DNA of 64,000 nt. Origin: Dongia mobilis (lineage in GTDB: Bacteria > Pseudomonadota > Alphaproteobacteria > Dongiales > Dongiaceae). The DNA lies in the NCBI RefSeq assembly GCF_945906275.1, contig NZ_CAMDRA010000002.1, positions 1 through 64,000 of the forward strand. Reading direction: 5' to 3'. Both the position numbers and the translations under genes were made by a program. Positions 1 through 10,593 of this stretch are shown here, in pieces (position 1 is the stretch's first letter; each line of letters opens with the position of its first letter). The notes beneath the pieces are model-generated. The model had not been told where the DNA came from, searched no databases, and worked only from the letters and a program-made list of their open reading frames with translations.

Positions 1-1595
1 ATCTCCGCCACCATCATCGTGGGCGCGTTGGTGTTGGCGGACGGGATGCCGGGAAAGATCGAGGCGTCGATCACACGGAGCCCGCTTATCCCATGCACCC
101 GCAATTGCGGATCGACCACGGCGCCGGCGGCATCTGGCCCCATGCGGCAGGTGCCGGATGGATGGAAGATCGAATAGGCCGATTCCCGCACATAGGCCGC
201 GAATTCCGCATCCGATTGCGCGCGCTTGCCCGGCTTGGTTTCGCTGCGGATGATGGCGCCGAGGGCCTTGGTGGCGGCAAAGCGGCGCATCAACTGCGCC
301 GCCTCGACGATCTCCGCCATGTCTTCCGGTGCCGAGAGCAGGTTGGGCTGGATTTCCGGCGCCACATGGGCATCCGCCGCGCGCAGCTTGAGATGGCCGC
401 GGCTCACCGGGCGGCAGGGCGAGGCGCTGAGCGAGAAGGCCGGATCCGATGTCACCTTGATCAGTTCGCGGCTGTCCGGCGTCGCCTTCTCGTAATAAAG
501 CGGGCAGAAGTAAAGCTGGATGTTGGGAAGCAATCGGTCCGGCGAGGAGCGCACGAAACCGCCCGCCTGGTTGAGGCTCATCGACAGTGGCCCGCGCCGC
601 AGCAGCGCATATTGCATGCCGGCCTTGATGCGCCCGAGCCAGTTGCCAAGATCGCTGTTGAGCGTGCGCACCCGCGCATCGAAGTAGTGATCGTAGCAGA
701 TATGATCCTGCAGATTCCGGCCGACCGCCGGCGCGTCCAGCTTCACCTCGATGCCGAGAGCGCGCAGCTCATCGGCCGGCCCGATGCCGGACAGCATGAG
801 AAGTTGCGGCGACCCGATGGCGCCCGCCGACAGGATCACCTCGCGCTTTGCGCGGACCTCGCTCTCCACCCCATCGCGCCGGTAGCGTAAGCCCACCACG
901 CGATTGCCCTCAAGCACCAGCTTCTGCACATGGGCGTTGGTCAGCACTTCGAGATTGGGGCGCGCCAGCGCCGGGCGCAGATAGGCCTTGGCCGAGGAAT
1001 GGCGCTGGCCTTTCTTGGTATTGATCTGGTAGTGCCCGACGCCCTCCGCCTCGGCGCCGTTGAGATCGGCGAGATGCTTGTAGCCAAGCTCCGCCGACGC
1101 CTTGAAGAACGCGTCGCAGATCGGATGCGCATCGCGCCCGATCTGCGTCACATGAATCGGCCCATCACCGCCATGTAGCTCGCTTGCGCCGAAATCATGT
1201 TCTTCCATCGCCCGGTAGACGGGCAGCACGTCGCGCCAGCCCCAGCCCTTGTTGCCGGCCGCTTCCCACCCGTCATAGTCGGCCGCCTGGCCGCGCGCAT
1301 AGACCATGGCGTTGATCGAGCCAGACCCACCCAGCACCTTGCCGCGCGGGTAATAGATCACCCGGTTGCCGAGCGACGGCACCGGCGCGCTGTCGAACAT
1401 CCAATTGACCCTGGGATCGAAATAGGTGCGCGCATAGCCGACCGGCACATCGATGTCGAAGCGCCGGTCGCTCGGCCCGGCTTCGACCAGCAGCACCTTG
1501 TGGCGGCCATCGGCGCTCAGGCGATTGGCCAGCACGCAGCCGGCGGAACCGCCCCCGATGATGATGAAATCGGCGGCATTGGCATTATGGTCCAT
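1..1595 (-). CDS. GMC family (choline dehydrogenase-like) FAD oxidoreductase, 3' end off window
   Basis: Minus-strand frame open from ATG at 1595 to the window edge; N-terminus [30 protein letters not shown], then [20 protein letters not shown] (GMC signature). Confidence 0.9.
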   Translation of the reverse strand, partial: MDHNANAADFIIIGGGSAGCVLANRLSADGRHKVLLVEAGPSDRRFDIDVPVGYARTYFDPRVNWMFDSAPVPSLGNRVIYYPRGKVLGGSGSINAMVYARGQAADYDGWEAAGNKGWGWRDVLPVYRAMEEHDFGASELHGGDGPIHVTQIGRDAHPICDAFFKASAELGYKHLADLNGAEAEGVGHYQINTKKGQRHSSAKAYLRPALARPNLEVLTNAHVQKLVLEGNRVVGLRYRRDGVESEVRAKREVILSAGAIGSPQLLMLSGIGPADELRALGIEVKLDAPAVGRNLQDHICYDHYFDARVRTLNSDLGNWLGRIKAGMQYALLRRGPLSMSLNQAGGFVRSSPDRLLPNIQLYFCPLYYEKATPDSRELIKVTSDPAFSLSASPCRPVSRGHLKLRAADAHVAPEIQPNLLSAPEDMAEIVEAAQLMRRFAATKALGAIIRSETKPGKRAQSDAEFAAYVRESAYSIFHPSGTCRMGPDAAGAVVDPQLRVHGISGLRVIDASIFPGIPSANTNAPTMMVAE

Positions 1596-2547
1596 GGGAA
1601 CTCCGTCGGCGCCCGGCCAAACTCTTGGCGGCCGGTCCTGGTGAAATGGAAATCGGTGATCTGGTGGCGGCCTCTTCCAGCAATTGCTGGCGCAGCCAAT
1701 CGGCAAAGAGTGCTGCCTCCGCGCGCGGCGCATCGAGGCTGTTGGGTGTCAGCAGGTAATGCGACTGGTCCTGCGGCAATTCGATGCCGGGTACGCGGCG
1801 CACCCGGCCGGCCTTTTCATAGGCCGCGGCGAAACGCGCCAGCACCAGGGCGGCGCCATGGCCGGCGGCCACCAGTTCCAGGGCGGCAAGGCTGGTATCG
1901 ACCGTGATCCCGGCGCCGCCCGGCGGCAGGTTGAGGCCGGCGGCTTCGTAAAGATGCAGCCAATCGCTTTCGACGCCCATGATCTGCACCAGTTCGGCGG
2001 AGCTGATGTCACGCGGGCCGTTGATCCCTGAGCGTGGCGGCGTCACCAGCACGATGGGATCGTTGACCAGCAATTGCGCGGTACTGCCCGGCCAATTGCC
2101 ATGGCCGAAGCGGATATCGACATCGGTCTTGTCCGCCGGCAGCGCATCGGCCCAGATCGCCGAAAAGAGGCGGATGCGGATGCCGGGATGCGCCCGCGCA
2201 AAGTCGCCCAGGCGCGGTGTCAGCCACAGCACGGCGAAGGAAACCGGCACGCGGATGTTGAGGGTGGTTTCGCCCACCGGTCCGAAAATGCTGAGGGTCG
2301 AGATGGAAAGCTCGCTGAAGGCCTGGCGCACCGGCACCAGATAGGCCTTGCCCATGTCGGTCACGCGCAGGCCCCGGGCCAGGCGCTCGAACAGCGGATA
2401 GCCCAATTGGCTCTCCAGGGCCCGCACCTGATAGCTCACCGCCGCCGGGGTCAGCGCCAGTTCACCGGCGGCGGCCGCGAAGGAGCCACGCCGCGCCGCC
2501 GCCTCGAAGGCGCGCAACCAGGGCAGCGGCGGCAGATGGTAGGACAT
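1585..2547 (-). CDS. LysR family transcriptional regulator
   Basis: MSYHLPPLPWLRAFEAAARRGSFAAAAGELALTPAAVSYQVRALE N-terminal HTH; start chosen internal to the 1585..2619 ORF. Confidence 0.9.
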   Translation of the reverse strand: MSYHLPPLPWLRAFEAAARRGSFAAAAGELALTPAAVSYQVRALESQLGYPLFERLARGLRVTDMGKAYLVPVRQAFSELSISTLSIFGPVGETTLNIRVPVSFAVLWLTPRLGDFARAHPGIRIRLFSAIWADALPADKTDVDIRFGHGNWPGSTAQLLVNDPIVLVTPPRSGINGPRDISSAELVQIMGVESDWLHLYEAAGLNLPPGGAGITVDTSLAALELVAAGHGAALVLARFAAAYEKAGRVRRVPGIELPQDQSHYLLTPNSLDAPRAEAALFADWLRQQLLEEAATRSPISISPGPAAKSLAGRRRSSHGP

Positions 2548-2706
2548 GGCGGAGGTTGACCGACAAATAGATTTAGGCCTTAGGCCAATAATACATCGTT
2601 TTACTTTCCACCCTGTCAAGGGCGGAATGGTGCCGTTCTCCGTCTTAAGCCACCGGCCGGGCGGCGTGCCAATTCAGAAACCGCAATCTCGAGGGAGAAA
2701 AGCTCC

Positions 2707-4290
2707 ATGGATATCAAGTCGATGACCAAGTTGGCGGCGAAGGGGAAAATGTCGCGCCGTGATTTCGTGCAGTTGGCCATGGGTGCCGGCATCAGCGCCA
2801 CGATGGCGCAGACCATGTTCGTGAAGGCAGCGCGCGCCGAACCCAGGAAGGGTGGCAAGTTCCGCATGGCCCTGGGGTCCGGCTCGACCACCGACACGCT
2901 CGACCCCGCGACCTTCCCCGACACCTTCAACGGCGTCTTTGGTTGAGGCTCGACCCGCTCCAGCCTCACCGAGGTGACGCCCAAGGGCGAGATCATCTCC
3001 GACGTCGCCGAAAGCTTCGAAGCCTCGCCCGATGCGAAGACCTGGGTGTTCAACTTGCGCAAGGGCGTCGAATTCCATTCCGGCAAGTCGTTCGATGCCG
3101 AGGATGTCGTGGTCTCGCTCAACCATCATCGCAGCGACGAGTCGAAATCAGCCGCGAAATCCCTGCTGGCCACGGTCAAGGACATCAAGGCCGACGGCAA
3201 GGACAAGGTGGTCGTGACCTTGAGCGACGGCAATGCCGACTTCCCCTTTGTCATCTCCGACTATCATCTTGCCATGATGCCGGCCAAGGACGGCAAGGCG
3301 GATTGGCAATCGGGCATCGGCACCGGCCCCTATGCCATGACCGGCTTTGATCCCGGCGTGCGCGCGACCGGCAAGCGCTTTGCCAATTACCACCGCGAAA
3401 CCTATTTCGACGAGATCGAGATCCAATCGATTTCCGACGTGGTGGCGCGCAGCAATGCGTTGACCTCGGGCGATGTCGACTATATCGACCGTGTCGACCT
3501 CAAGACCGTCGACCGCATGGCCGGCGGCGGCAATGTCGACATTTCCGAAGTCAGCGGCTTCGCCCATTACGTGGCGCCGATGAACTGCACCATGGCGCCG
3601 TTCGACAACAAGGATGTCCGCCTCGCCCTCAAATATGCGATCGACCGCGAGGAGATCGTGAAGAAGGTGCTGCGCGGCCATGGTTCCGCCGGCAATGACA
3701 ACCCGATCGCCGCAGGCCTGCCCTTCGCCAAGGACCCGGCGGTGAAGCACAGCTTCGATCCGGACAAGGCGAAGTTCCACCTGAAGCAGGCCGGACTCGA
3801 CACGCTCAAGGTCGATCTCTCGGCCTCGGACGCGGCCTTTGCCGGCGCCATGGACGCCGCCCAGATGATGAAGGAATCGGCCGCCAAATGCGGCATCGAT
3901 ATCAACGTCATCCGCGAGGCCGAGGACGCCTATTGGGACAGTGTCTGGATGAAGAAGGCCTGGTGCCTGTCCTACTGGTCGGGCCGACCGACCCCGGATC
4001 TGATGTTCACCACCGCCTATGCGGCGGACGCTGCCTGGAACGACAGTTTCTGGAAGAACGACCGCTTTAATGCGCTGCTGGTGGCGGCGCGGGCGGAACT
4101 GGACCAGGCCAAGCGCGCCACCATGTATGCCGAAATGCAGGATCTGGTCGCCGAGGATGGCGGTGTCATGGTCCTGATGTTCTATAATTACATGAATGCA
4201 TGCGCTAAAACCGTTGCACATGCGGATTTGGTCGCGCCAAACTGGGATGTCGACGGCATGAAGATCACCCAGCGCTGGTGGTTTGCCTAA
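2707..4290 (+). pseudogene. Family 5 (dipeptide/opine-type) ABC transporter solute-binding protein interrupted by in-frame TGA at 2944-2946
   Basis: ORFs 2707..2946 and 2974..4290 share a frame and join as ...FNGVFG*GSTRSSLTEVTPKGEIISDVAES...; Tat-like N-terminus SRRDFVQLAMGAG. Confidence 0.8.
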
Positions 4291-4367
4291 GACCCAGATG
4301 ACCGGTTGCGGGCCGATCAGTCATCCGGCCCGCAACCGCCCTTCTTTACAGAAGCAAGACGGATCCC

Positions 4368-5561
4368 ATGAAAATCGCCGGTCTCAAGACCTTCGTCGTC
4401 GGCAATCCGCCGCCCTCTTTCGGCGGCCAGTATTTCATCTTCGTGAAGCTCGTCACCGATGACGGCATCGAGGGCGTGGGCGAGGTCTATGGCACCGCCT
4501 TTGGCCCGAAGGTCATGGTGGCGGCGATCGAGGATATCTATCAGCGCTATGTCGAGGGCATGGACCCGTTCCATATCGAAAAGCTGTGGCGCCTGGTCTA
4601 TGGCTCGGGCTACACGCTGCGCCCCGATGTGACGGCGATGAGCGTGCTCTCGGCGATCGAGATCGCCCTGTGGGACATCAAGGGCAAGGCCACCGGCAAG
4701 CCGGTCTATGAACTCCTCGGCGGCAAGGTGCATGATCGCCTGCGCTCCTACACCTATATCTATCCCGACACGGCGAAGGGCCAGGACAGTTCCATCTATT
4801 GGAATGCCGAGGCCTCGGCCGAACGTGCCGCCCACTATGTGAAGATGGGCTTCACCGGCATCAAATTCGATCCCGCCGCCCCCTACTCGCCTTTCGATCC
4901 GCGCCAGCCCTCGCTGGAATCGATGGATCTCTGCGAGAAGTTCTGCAAGCTCATCCGCGAGGCGGTGGGCTCCAAGGCCGATCTCCTCTTCGGGACCCAC
5001 GGGCAATTCACCACGGCCGGCGCCATCCGGTTTGCCCAGCGCCTGGAAAAATACCAGCCGCTCTGGTTCGAGGAACCCACCCCGCCGGAAAAGCCCGAGG
5101 ACATGGCGTTGGTGGCCCGCGGCACCTCGATCCCCATCGCCACCGGCGAACGCCTCGTCACCAAATACGAATTCGCCCGCGTGCTGGAAAACCGCGCCGC
5201 CTCGATCCTGCAGATGCAGGTCGGCCGCGTCGGTGGCCTCCTCGAAGCCAAGAAGATCACCACCATGGCGGAGAGCTATTACGCCCAGATCGCCCCGCAT
5301 CTTTATGCGGGGCCGGTCATCGGCATGGCCAACGTCCATCTCGCCGCCTGCAGCCCCAATTTCCTGATCCTGGAAAGCATCGAGACCTGGGGCGGCTTCC
5401 ACGGCAAGATCATCAAGAAGCCGGTGCAATGGGAAGCGGGCTACGTCATCCCGCCGACGGAACCCGGATTGGGCATCGAGCTCGACGAAGACGTCGCCCG
5501 CGCGCATCCTTATACGGGCAGCAATCTGCACCTGGAGATGACGAACAAGGTGATCCAGTAA
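4368..5561 (+). CDS. Mandelate racemase/muconate lactonizing enzyme (enolase superfamily) protein
   Basis: Full ORF; MSVLSAIEIALWDIKGKATGKPVYELLGG, and FEEPTPPE / IATGERL motifs. Confidence 0.9.
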   Translation: MKIAGLKTFVVGNPPPSFGGQYFIFVKLVTDDGIEGVGEVYGTAFGPKVMVAAIEDIYQRYVEGMDPFHIEKLWRLVYGSGYTLRPDVTAMSVLSAIEIALWDIKGKATGKPVYELLGGKVHDRLRSYTYIYPDTAKGQDSSIYWNAEASAERAAHYVKMGFTGIKFDPAAPYSPFDPRQPSLESMDLCEKFCKLIREAVGSKADLLFGTHGQFTTAGAIRFAQRLEKYQPLWFEEPTPPEKPEDMALVARGTSIPIATGERLVTKYEFARVLENRAASILQMQVGRVGGLLEAKKITTMAESYYAQIAPHLYAGPVIGMANVHLAACSPNFLILESIETWGGFHGKIIKKPVQWEAGYVIPPTEPGLGIELDEDVARAHPYTGSNLHLEMTNKVIQ

Positions 5562-5645
5562 GAGTCATTTTGACCGTCATTGTCGGCCCAGTCTTGAAGC
5601 ATGGGGGCCGACCATGACGAATGGGATAGAACGGGGAGGATGTTG

Positions 5646-6554
5646 ATGCGTTACGGGTTCATTGGTCTTGGGAACATCGGTCGATATCTCGCCGCAAGCC
5701 TGCAACGTGGCGGCTTCTCCCTGACCGTCCATGATCTGAACGAGGCCGCTGCCAAGCCGCTGCTCGATCTCGGGGCTGTCTGGGCCAGTAGCCCGCGCGC
5801 CGTCGCGGAAGCCTGCGATACCGTCATCACTTGCCTGCCCAGCCCCAGCGCCACACAACACGTCCTAGCCGACAAGGACGGAGTCCTGGCCGGCCTTGAA
5901 GAGGGCGGGCACTGGATCGAGATGGGGACCCTGGGGCGCGAAGAAATCCTGCGCTTTGCCGAAATGGCCCAACAGCACGGTGTCCGCACCATGGAATCGC
6001 CGGTGACAGGGGGCGTGCATCTGGCCGCCCATGGCGACATGACCATCCTCGCCGGTGGCGACAAGGACATGTTCGATACTCATTTGCCGGCCTTCAAGGC
6101 GATGGGCAACAAGATTTTCCATATGGGGCCATTGGGATCGGCGGCAGTGATCAAAGTGATCACCAATATGCTCGCTTTCATCCACCTCAAAGCCGTCGGC
6201 GAAGCGCTGATGCTGGCCAAACGTGGTGGCCTGGACCTCGCCCAGGCCTATCAGGCCATCGCAGCGAGCTCCGGCAACTCGTTCGTCCACGAAACCGAGG
6301 GTCAGCTTGTCCTCAGCGGCAGCTACGACATCGATTTCACCGTCGATCTGGCTCTCAAGGATCTTGGTTTTGCCATGGGCTTCGGGCGCGAATTCGGTGT
6401 GCCGCTCGATCTTGCCGCGCAAACCATGCAGACCTACATCCAGGCGCGCGAAGTCTATGGCGGCAAGGCGCAATCACCGATGATCGTCAAGCTGCTGGAA
6501 GACGCGCTCAAGACCGACCTGCGCGCGCCAGGTTTCCCGGCCAAGCTTTACTGA
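5646..6554 (+). CDS. NAD(P)-dependent 3-hydroxyisobutyrate dehydrogenase family oxidoreductase
   Basis: MRYGFIGLGNIGRYLAASL Rossmann start and ESPVTGGVHLA; GGGGAGGA ribosome-binding site before ATG 5646. Confidence 0.88.
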   Translation: MRYGFIGLGNIGRYLAASLQRGGFSLTVHDLNEAAAKPLLDLGAVWASSPRAVAEACDTVITCLPSPSATQHVLADKDGVLAGLEEGGHWIEMGTLGREEILRFAEMAQQHGVRTMESPVTGGVHLAAHGDMTILAGGDKDMFDTHLPAFKAMGNKIFHMGPLGSAAVIKVITNMLAFIHLKAVGEALMLAKRGGLDLAQAYQAIAASSGNSFVHETEGQLVLSGSYDIDFTVDLALKDLGFAMGFGREFGVPLDLAAQTMQTYIQAREVYGGKAQSPMIVKLLEDALKTDLRAPGFPAKLY

Positions 6555-6634
6555 CGATTGCCGCGGATCTTGGCATGTTCCGGCAAGCCGGGGATGTCGC
6601 TTCTGGGCTCTTCTTTCTCGAGGAATCCGACAGC

Positions 6635-7480
6635 ATGAGGAAAGACGCCGGTCATTTTATCGACACCGACCGCTATCCAATCGGCGAAGCCGGTTCTGCG
6701 CGCGACGCCCTCATCGCCGATCTGCGTGCCGCGATCGAGAGGGAGGGCTGCGCGGTCCTGAAGGGCTTCGTTCGGGCCGAACGTCTGGGCGAATTGGTCG
6801 CCGAGAGCGACCGCGTCGCAATCCACGGGCATCGCAACTTCAACCGCACCAATCCCTACTTCACCAAAGACCGCCCGGATCTTCCCGCAAGCCACCCGCT
6901 GCGACGGTTCTACGATCGATCAAACGCCTTTGTGCCGGCCGACAATTTCGGCCCCGAGAGCATCCTGAGGGCAATCTATGAATGGCCGGCCTTCGCGCCC
7001 TTCATTCAGGCGGCGCTGGGCGAGGACAGGTTCTATCGCTACGCAGATCCATTGGCCGATGTGATCGTCAATCTGGCCGAAGCCGGCAATGGCTTTCCCT
7101 GGCATTTCGATACCAACAACTACACTGTGACACTGGCGATCCAGAACGCCGAAGCGGGTGGGGATTTCGAATACAGCCCGCATCTGCGCTCGCCCACGGA
7201 CGAGAACTATGCTGGCGTCGAGGCCGTACTGGATGGCGACAGCAGCCTGATCCGAACCCTGCACCTTGAACCGGGCGATCTTCAGATCTTCAAGGGGCGC
7301 TATTCACTGCATCGCGTGACGCCGATGGAAGGTGCAAGAGCGCGCTATGTCGCGATCTTCAGCTTCACTGAGGAGCCGGGCATGGTCGGCAGTCCAGAGC
7401 GCACCCGCCAGCTTTACGGCCGCGTCCTCCCCGTCCATATCGAGCGCGCCGGCTTGCGCCGTGACACGCTGGTCGACTGA
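6635..7480 (+). CDS. Fe(II)/2-oxoglutarate-dependent oxygenase (HalD/ArpA-like)
   Basis: WHFDTNNYTVTLAIQNAEAGGDFEY (HxD) and distal GRYSLHRVTP...R. Confidence 0.7.
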   Translation: MRKDAGHFIDTDRYPIGEAGSARDALIADLRAAIEREGCAVLKGFVRAERLGELVAESDRVAIHGHRNFNRTNPYFTKDRPDLPASHPLRRFYDRSNAFVPADNFGPESILRAIYEWPAFAPFIQAALGEDRFYRYADPLADVIVNLAEAGNGFPWHFDTNNYTVTLAIQNAEAGGDFEYSPHLRSPTDENYAGVEAVLDGDSSLIRTLHLEPGDLQIFKGRYSLHRVTPMEGARARYVAIFSFTEEPGMVGSPERTRQLYGRVLPVHIERAGLRRDTLVD

Positions 7481-7485
7481 TTGCC

Positions 7486-8589
7486 ATGGCCCCTAGTGAT
7501 CGCTTTGACCTGAAACCCGCCGGCAGGACGATGATGGCGGTGGTCACCACCGGCAATGGTGGTTACGACAAGCTCGTCTATCGCGAGGTGCCCATTCCGT
7601 AACCGGCCGCGGGTGACGTGCTGATCAAGGTGCTGGCCGCTGGCGTCAACAACACCGAGATCAACACGCGCCTGGGTTGGTACTCCTCCAGCGTCACCGA
7701 CAGCACAGCAGCGACGGCAGCAACAACAACGGATGTCGCACGATCGGATGGCGGCTGGAACAAGGCAACGCCTTTCCCCTTTATCCAGGGGACGGACTGT
7801 TGCGGCATTGTCGCCGCAATCGGTCCCGGCGGCGATCCGGCCCTGATCGGCCGGCGCATCCTGGTCCGGGCCTGCATGCGCACCAATGGCTTTGCCTCCA
7901 TGGAAACCATTTGGATGGCCTCCGATTTCGATGGCGCCTTCGCCCAGTTCGTCAAGGTGCCGCAGGCGGAAGTCTTCCCGGTCGATTGTGCCTGGAGCGA
8001 TGCGGAACTGGCCACCATCCCCTGCGCCTATGGGACCGCCGAGAACATGCTGCACCGGGCCGGTGTCGCGGCGGGCGACCATCTCCTCGTCACCGGTGCC
8101 TCGGGTGGCGTTGGCTCCGCGGCGGTGCAGCTTGCCAAGCGGCGCGGCGCACGGGTGACGGCGGTAACCACCGCCGAAAAAGCCGGTGCGCTGCGCAACC
8201 TCGGCGCCGATCATGTTCTCGACCGCGATGCGGGCATCCCGGCGGACCTCGCCGGGACCCATGACGTCGCCATCGACAATGTCGCCGGTCCCGGCTTCGG
8301 CGCCGTGCTGAAGGCCCTGCGACCCGGCGGTCGCTATGTCTCCTCGGGCGCCATCGCCGGACCCATGGTGGCGCTCGACATGCGCGATTTCTATCTGAGG
8401 GACCTCACCCTCATCGGCTGCACGGCCTGGGACGAGCCGGTCTTTCCCAATCTCATCGGCTATATCGAGCGCAACGAAATCAGGCCGCTCGTCGCCGCGA
8501 CCTATCCGCTCAAAGCCATCGCCGACGCGCAGCGCGCCTTCCTGGAAAAGCGCCATGTCGGCAATTTTGTGCTGATTCCACCGGCCTGA
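7486..8589 (+). pseudogene. Zinc-type alcohol dehydrogenase / quinone oxidoreductase-like MDR protein interrupted by in-frame TAA at 7600-7602
   Basis: ATG at 7486 reads MAPSDRFDLKPAGRTMMAVVTTGNGGYDKLVYREVPIP*PAAGDVLIKVLAAGVNNTEINTRLGWYS in one frame. Confidence 0.8.
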
Positions 8590-8592
8590 TAC

Positions 8593-9369
8593 CTACAGCA
8601 GCAGGGCTTCGATCCGCCGCGCTTCGCGTTGCAGCGCCTCCAGCAATGCCGGCCTGCGCGCCGCACTGATCCTGGCCGATGAGCCATGAATGCTGAGCGT
8701 CGCCTGGATGCGGCCCAGCGAATCAAGGAGCGGCACCGCGATCGCCACCGTATCCGGCGTGAACTCATCCTCCTCGGTCGCATAGCCCTGGCGGCGGATC
8801 TCCCTGAGCTCCTTCTCCAGCCGCTTCAGGTCACTGATCGTGCGTGCCGTCATCCTGGTGAGGTTGAGCGTCTCGAAAATGGCCGCCCGCACATCGATGG
8901 TCGAGAAGGCGAGGAAGCATTTGCCCGACGCCGTGCCATGCATCGGCAAGTCCCGGCCCTTGAGCGGCGTCGTCTTCAGCACGACATTTCCCTTGAGACT
9001 CTCGGCCACGATCATCGAGGTGACGGAGGGGACCAGCAGATTGACCATCTCCCCGGTCTGCTGGCAGAGGCGGATGAGGGAGGGACACGCCAGCATGATG
9101 ATGTCGAGCCTTGCCTCGACCTTGCGCCCCAATTGCAGCAGCCGGAACCCCAGCCGGTAGCGGCGCTCGCCCCGGACCTTTTCCACCAGTCGGAGGTCGG
9201 CGAGGCTTTCGAGGAGGGTGAAGGCGGTGGTGGGCGCCAGATTCACCGCCCGGGCGATGTCGCGCAGCGGCAATCCCTCGAAGGGTCCCGCCAAAAGGAC
9301 CCCCAGGATGTCATTTGAGCGTTTTAGGGCCTGGATTCGGACCGGTTTCACCACCCCATTATTCGACAT
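8593..9369 (-). CDS. IclR family transcriptional regulator
   Basis: MSNNGVVKPVRIQALKRSNDILGVLLAGPFEGLPLRDIARAVNLAPTTAFTLLESL HTH plus C-terminal IclR domain; ORF extension to 10320 is antisense to the M24 gene. Confidence 0.85.
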   Translation of the reverse strand: MSNNGVVKPVRIQALKRSNDILGVLLAGPFEGLPLRDIARAVNLAPTTAFTLLESLADLRLVEKVRGERRYRLGFRLLQLGRKVEARLDIIMLACPSLIRLCQQTGEMVNLLVPSVTSMIVAESLKGNVVLKTTPLKGRDLPMHGTASGKCFLAFSTIDVRAAIFETLNLTRMTARTISDLKRLEKELREIRRQGYATEEDEFTPDTVAIAVPLLDSLGRIQATLSIHGSSARISAARRPALLEALQREARRIEALLL

Positions 9370-9453
9370 TGTCGAATAAATGTCACTTCCCTCTTTGGCC
9401 GCCGGCGGTGGCGTGGTCCGGTGGGACGACCCTGTTCTTGCCGGAGTTGACCC

Positions 9454-10593
9454 ATGCCGCTCCATTTCGACCGATCCGAACTCGCTGCCCGCCGCGCCAT
9501 CCTGCGCCGCCGATTGGCCGCCGAAAATCTCGACGGCCTGCTGATCTTCCGCCAGGAAAGCATGTACTACCTCACCGGCTACGACACGTTCGGCTACGTC
9601 TTTTTTCAATGTCTCTACATCGGCGCCGACGGTGACATGTTCCTGCTCACCCGGAAGCCCGACCTGCTGCAGGCGCAGCTTACCTCCGACATCGAGGCCA
9701 TCCACATCTGGAAGGACGAAGACGGCGCCGATCCGGCCAGCGATCTGAAAAGCCTGCTGCACAAGGGCAAACATCTCGGCATCGAACTCGATGCCTACGG
9801 ACTCACCGCGCAAAACGGGTTTCGCCTGAAGGATGTGCTCGACGGTTTCTGCACGCTCACCGATGCATCGCGCCTCGTGACGGAACAACGCCTGATCAAG
9901 AGTCCGGCGGAGATCGTGTATGTTCGCCGCGCGGCCGAGCTCGCCGACGATGCGCTCGATGAAGCGCATCGCTTGACGAAACCCGGCGCCGATGAAGGCG
10001 AGATACTGGCGGCCATGCAGGGCGCCGTGTTCAAGGGTGGCGGCGATTATCCGGGCAACGAGTTCATCATCGGATCGGGACCACAGGCGCTCCTCGTGCG
10101 CTATGCCGCGGGCCGGCGCAAGCTCGACGCCCAGGACCAGCTGACCCTCGAATTCGCCGGCGTCTACCGCCATTATCATGCCTGCCTCATGCGCACGATT
10201 CTGTTGGGCGAGGTCAGCCAGCGACAGCGCGACATGCACAAGGCCGCTGTCGATGCGATGGCGGCCTGCATCGACGCCATCAAACCAGGCCGGACATTCG
10301 GCGACGTTTTCGCCGCCCATGTGATGAGTGTGGAGAAATCAGGCTTCGCCGACAGCAGGCTCAACGCTTGCGGCTACAGCCTTGGTACGACATTCTCTCC
10401 CAATTGGATGGACTGGCCGATGCTCTATGCCAACAATCCGGTGGAACTCCAACCGGGCATCGTGCTCTTCCTTCATATGATCCTGGTCGACGGCGCGCGC
10501 GGTCTAGCCATGAATCCGGGCCAGACCGTGCTGGTGACGGAAGATGGCTGCGAGGTTCTGTCGCGCCACGACCTGGATCTGGTGGTGAAATAA
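9454..10593 (+). CDS. M24 family metallopeptidase (Xaa-Pro peptidase/creatinase-like)
   Basis: RRRLAAENLDGLLIFRQESMYYLTGYDTFGY; pita-bread fold C-terminal half. Confidence 0.85.
   Translation: MPLHFDRSELAARRAILRRRLAAENLDGLLIFRQESMYYLTGYDTFGYVFFQCLYIGADGDMFLLTRKPDLLQAQLTSDIEAIHIWKDEDGADPASDLKSLLHKGKHLGIELDAYGLTAQNGFRLKDVLDGFCTLTDASRLVTEQRLIKSPAEIVYVRRAAELADDALDEAHRLTKPGADEGEILAAMQGAVFKGGGDYPGNEFIIGSGPQALLVRYAAGRRKLDAQDQLTLEFAGVYRHYHACLMRTILLGEVSQRQRDMHKAAVDAMAACIDAIKPGRTFGDVFAAHVMSVEKSGFADSRLNACGYSLGTTFSPNWMDWPMLYANNPVELQPGIVLFLHMILVDGARGLAMNPGQTVLVTEDGCEVLSRHDLDLVVK

Noticed and set aside
2944-2946. Selenocysteine or alternative genetic code as explanation for the in-frame TGA
   Set aside because: No SECIS-like context was evident, the position looks like Trp, TGA also terminates many genes in this window, and other genes show TAA/TAG lesions
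3148-4221. 357 aa minus-strand ORF
   Set aside because: Antisense to the solute-binding protein gene; shadow-ORF composition
9370-10320. N-terminal extension of the 8593..10320 minus-strand ORF
   Set aside because: Overlaps the M24 gene on the opposite strand; the IclR homology starts at 9369
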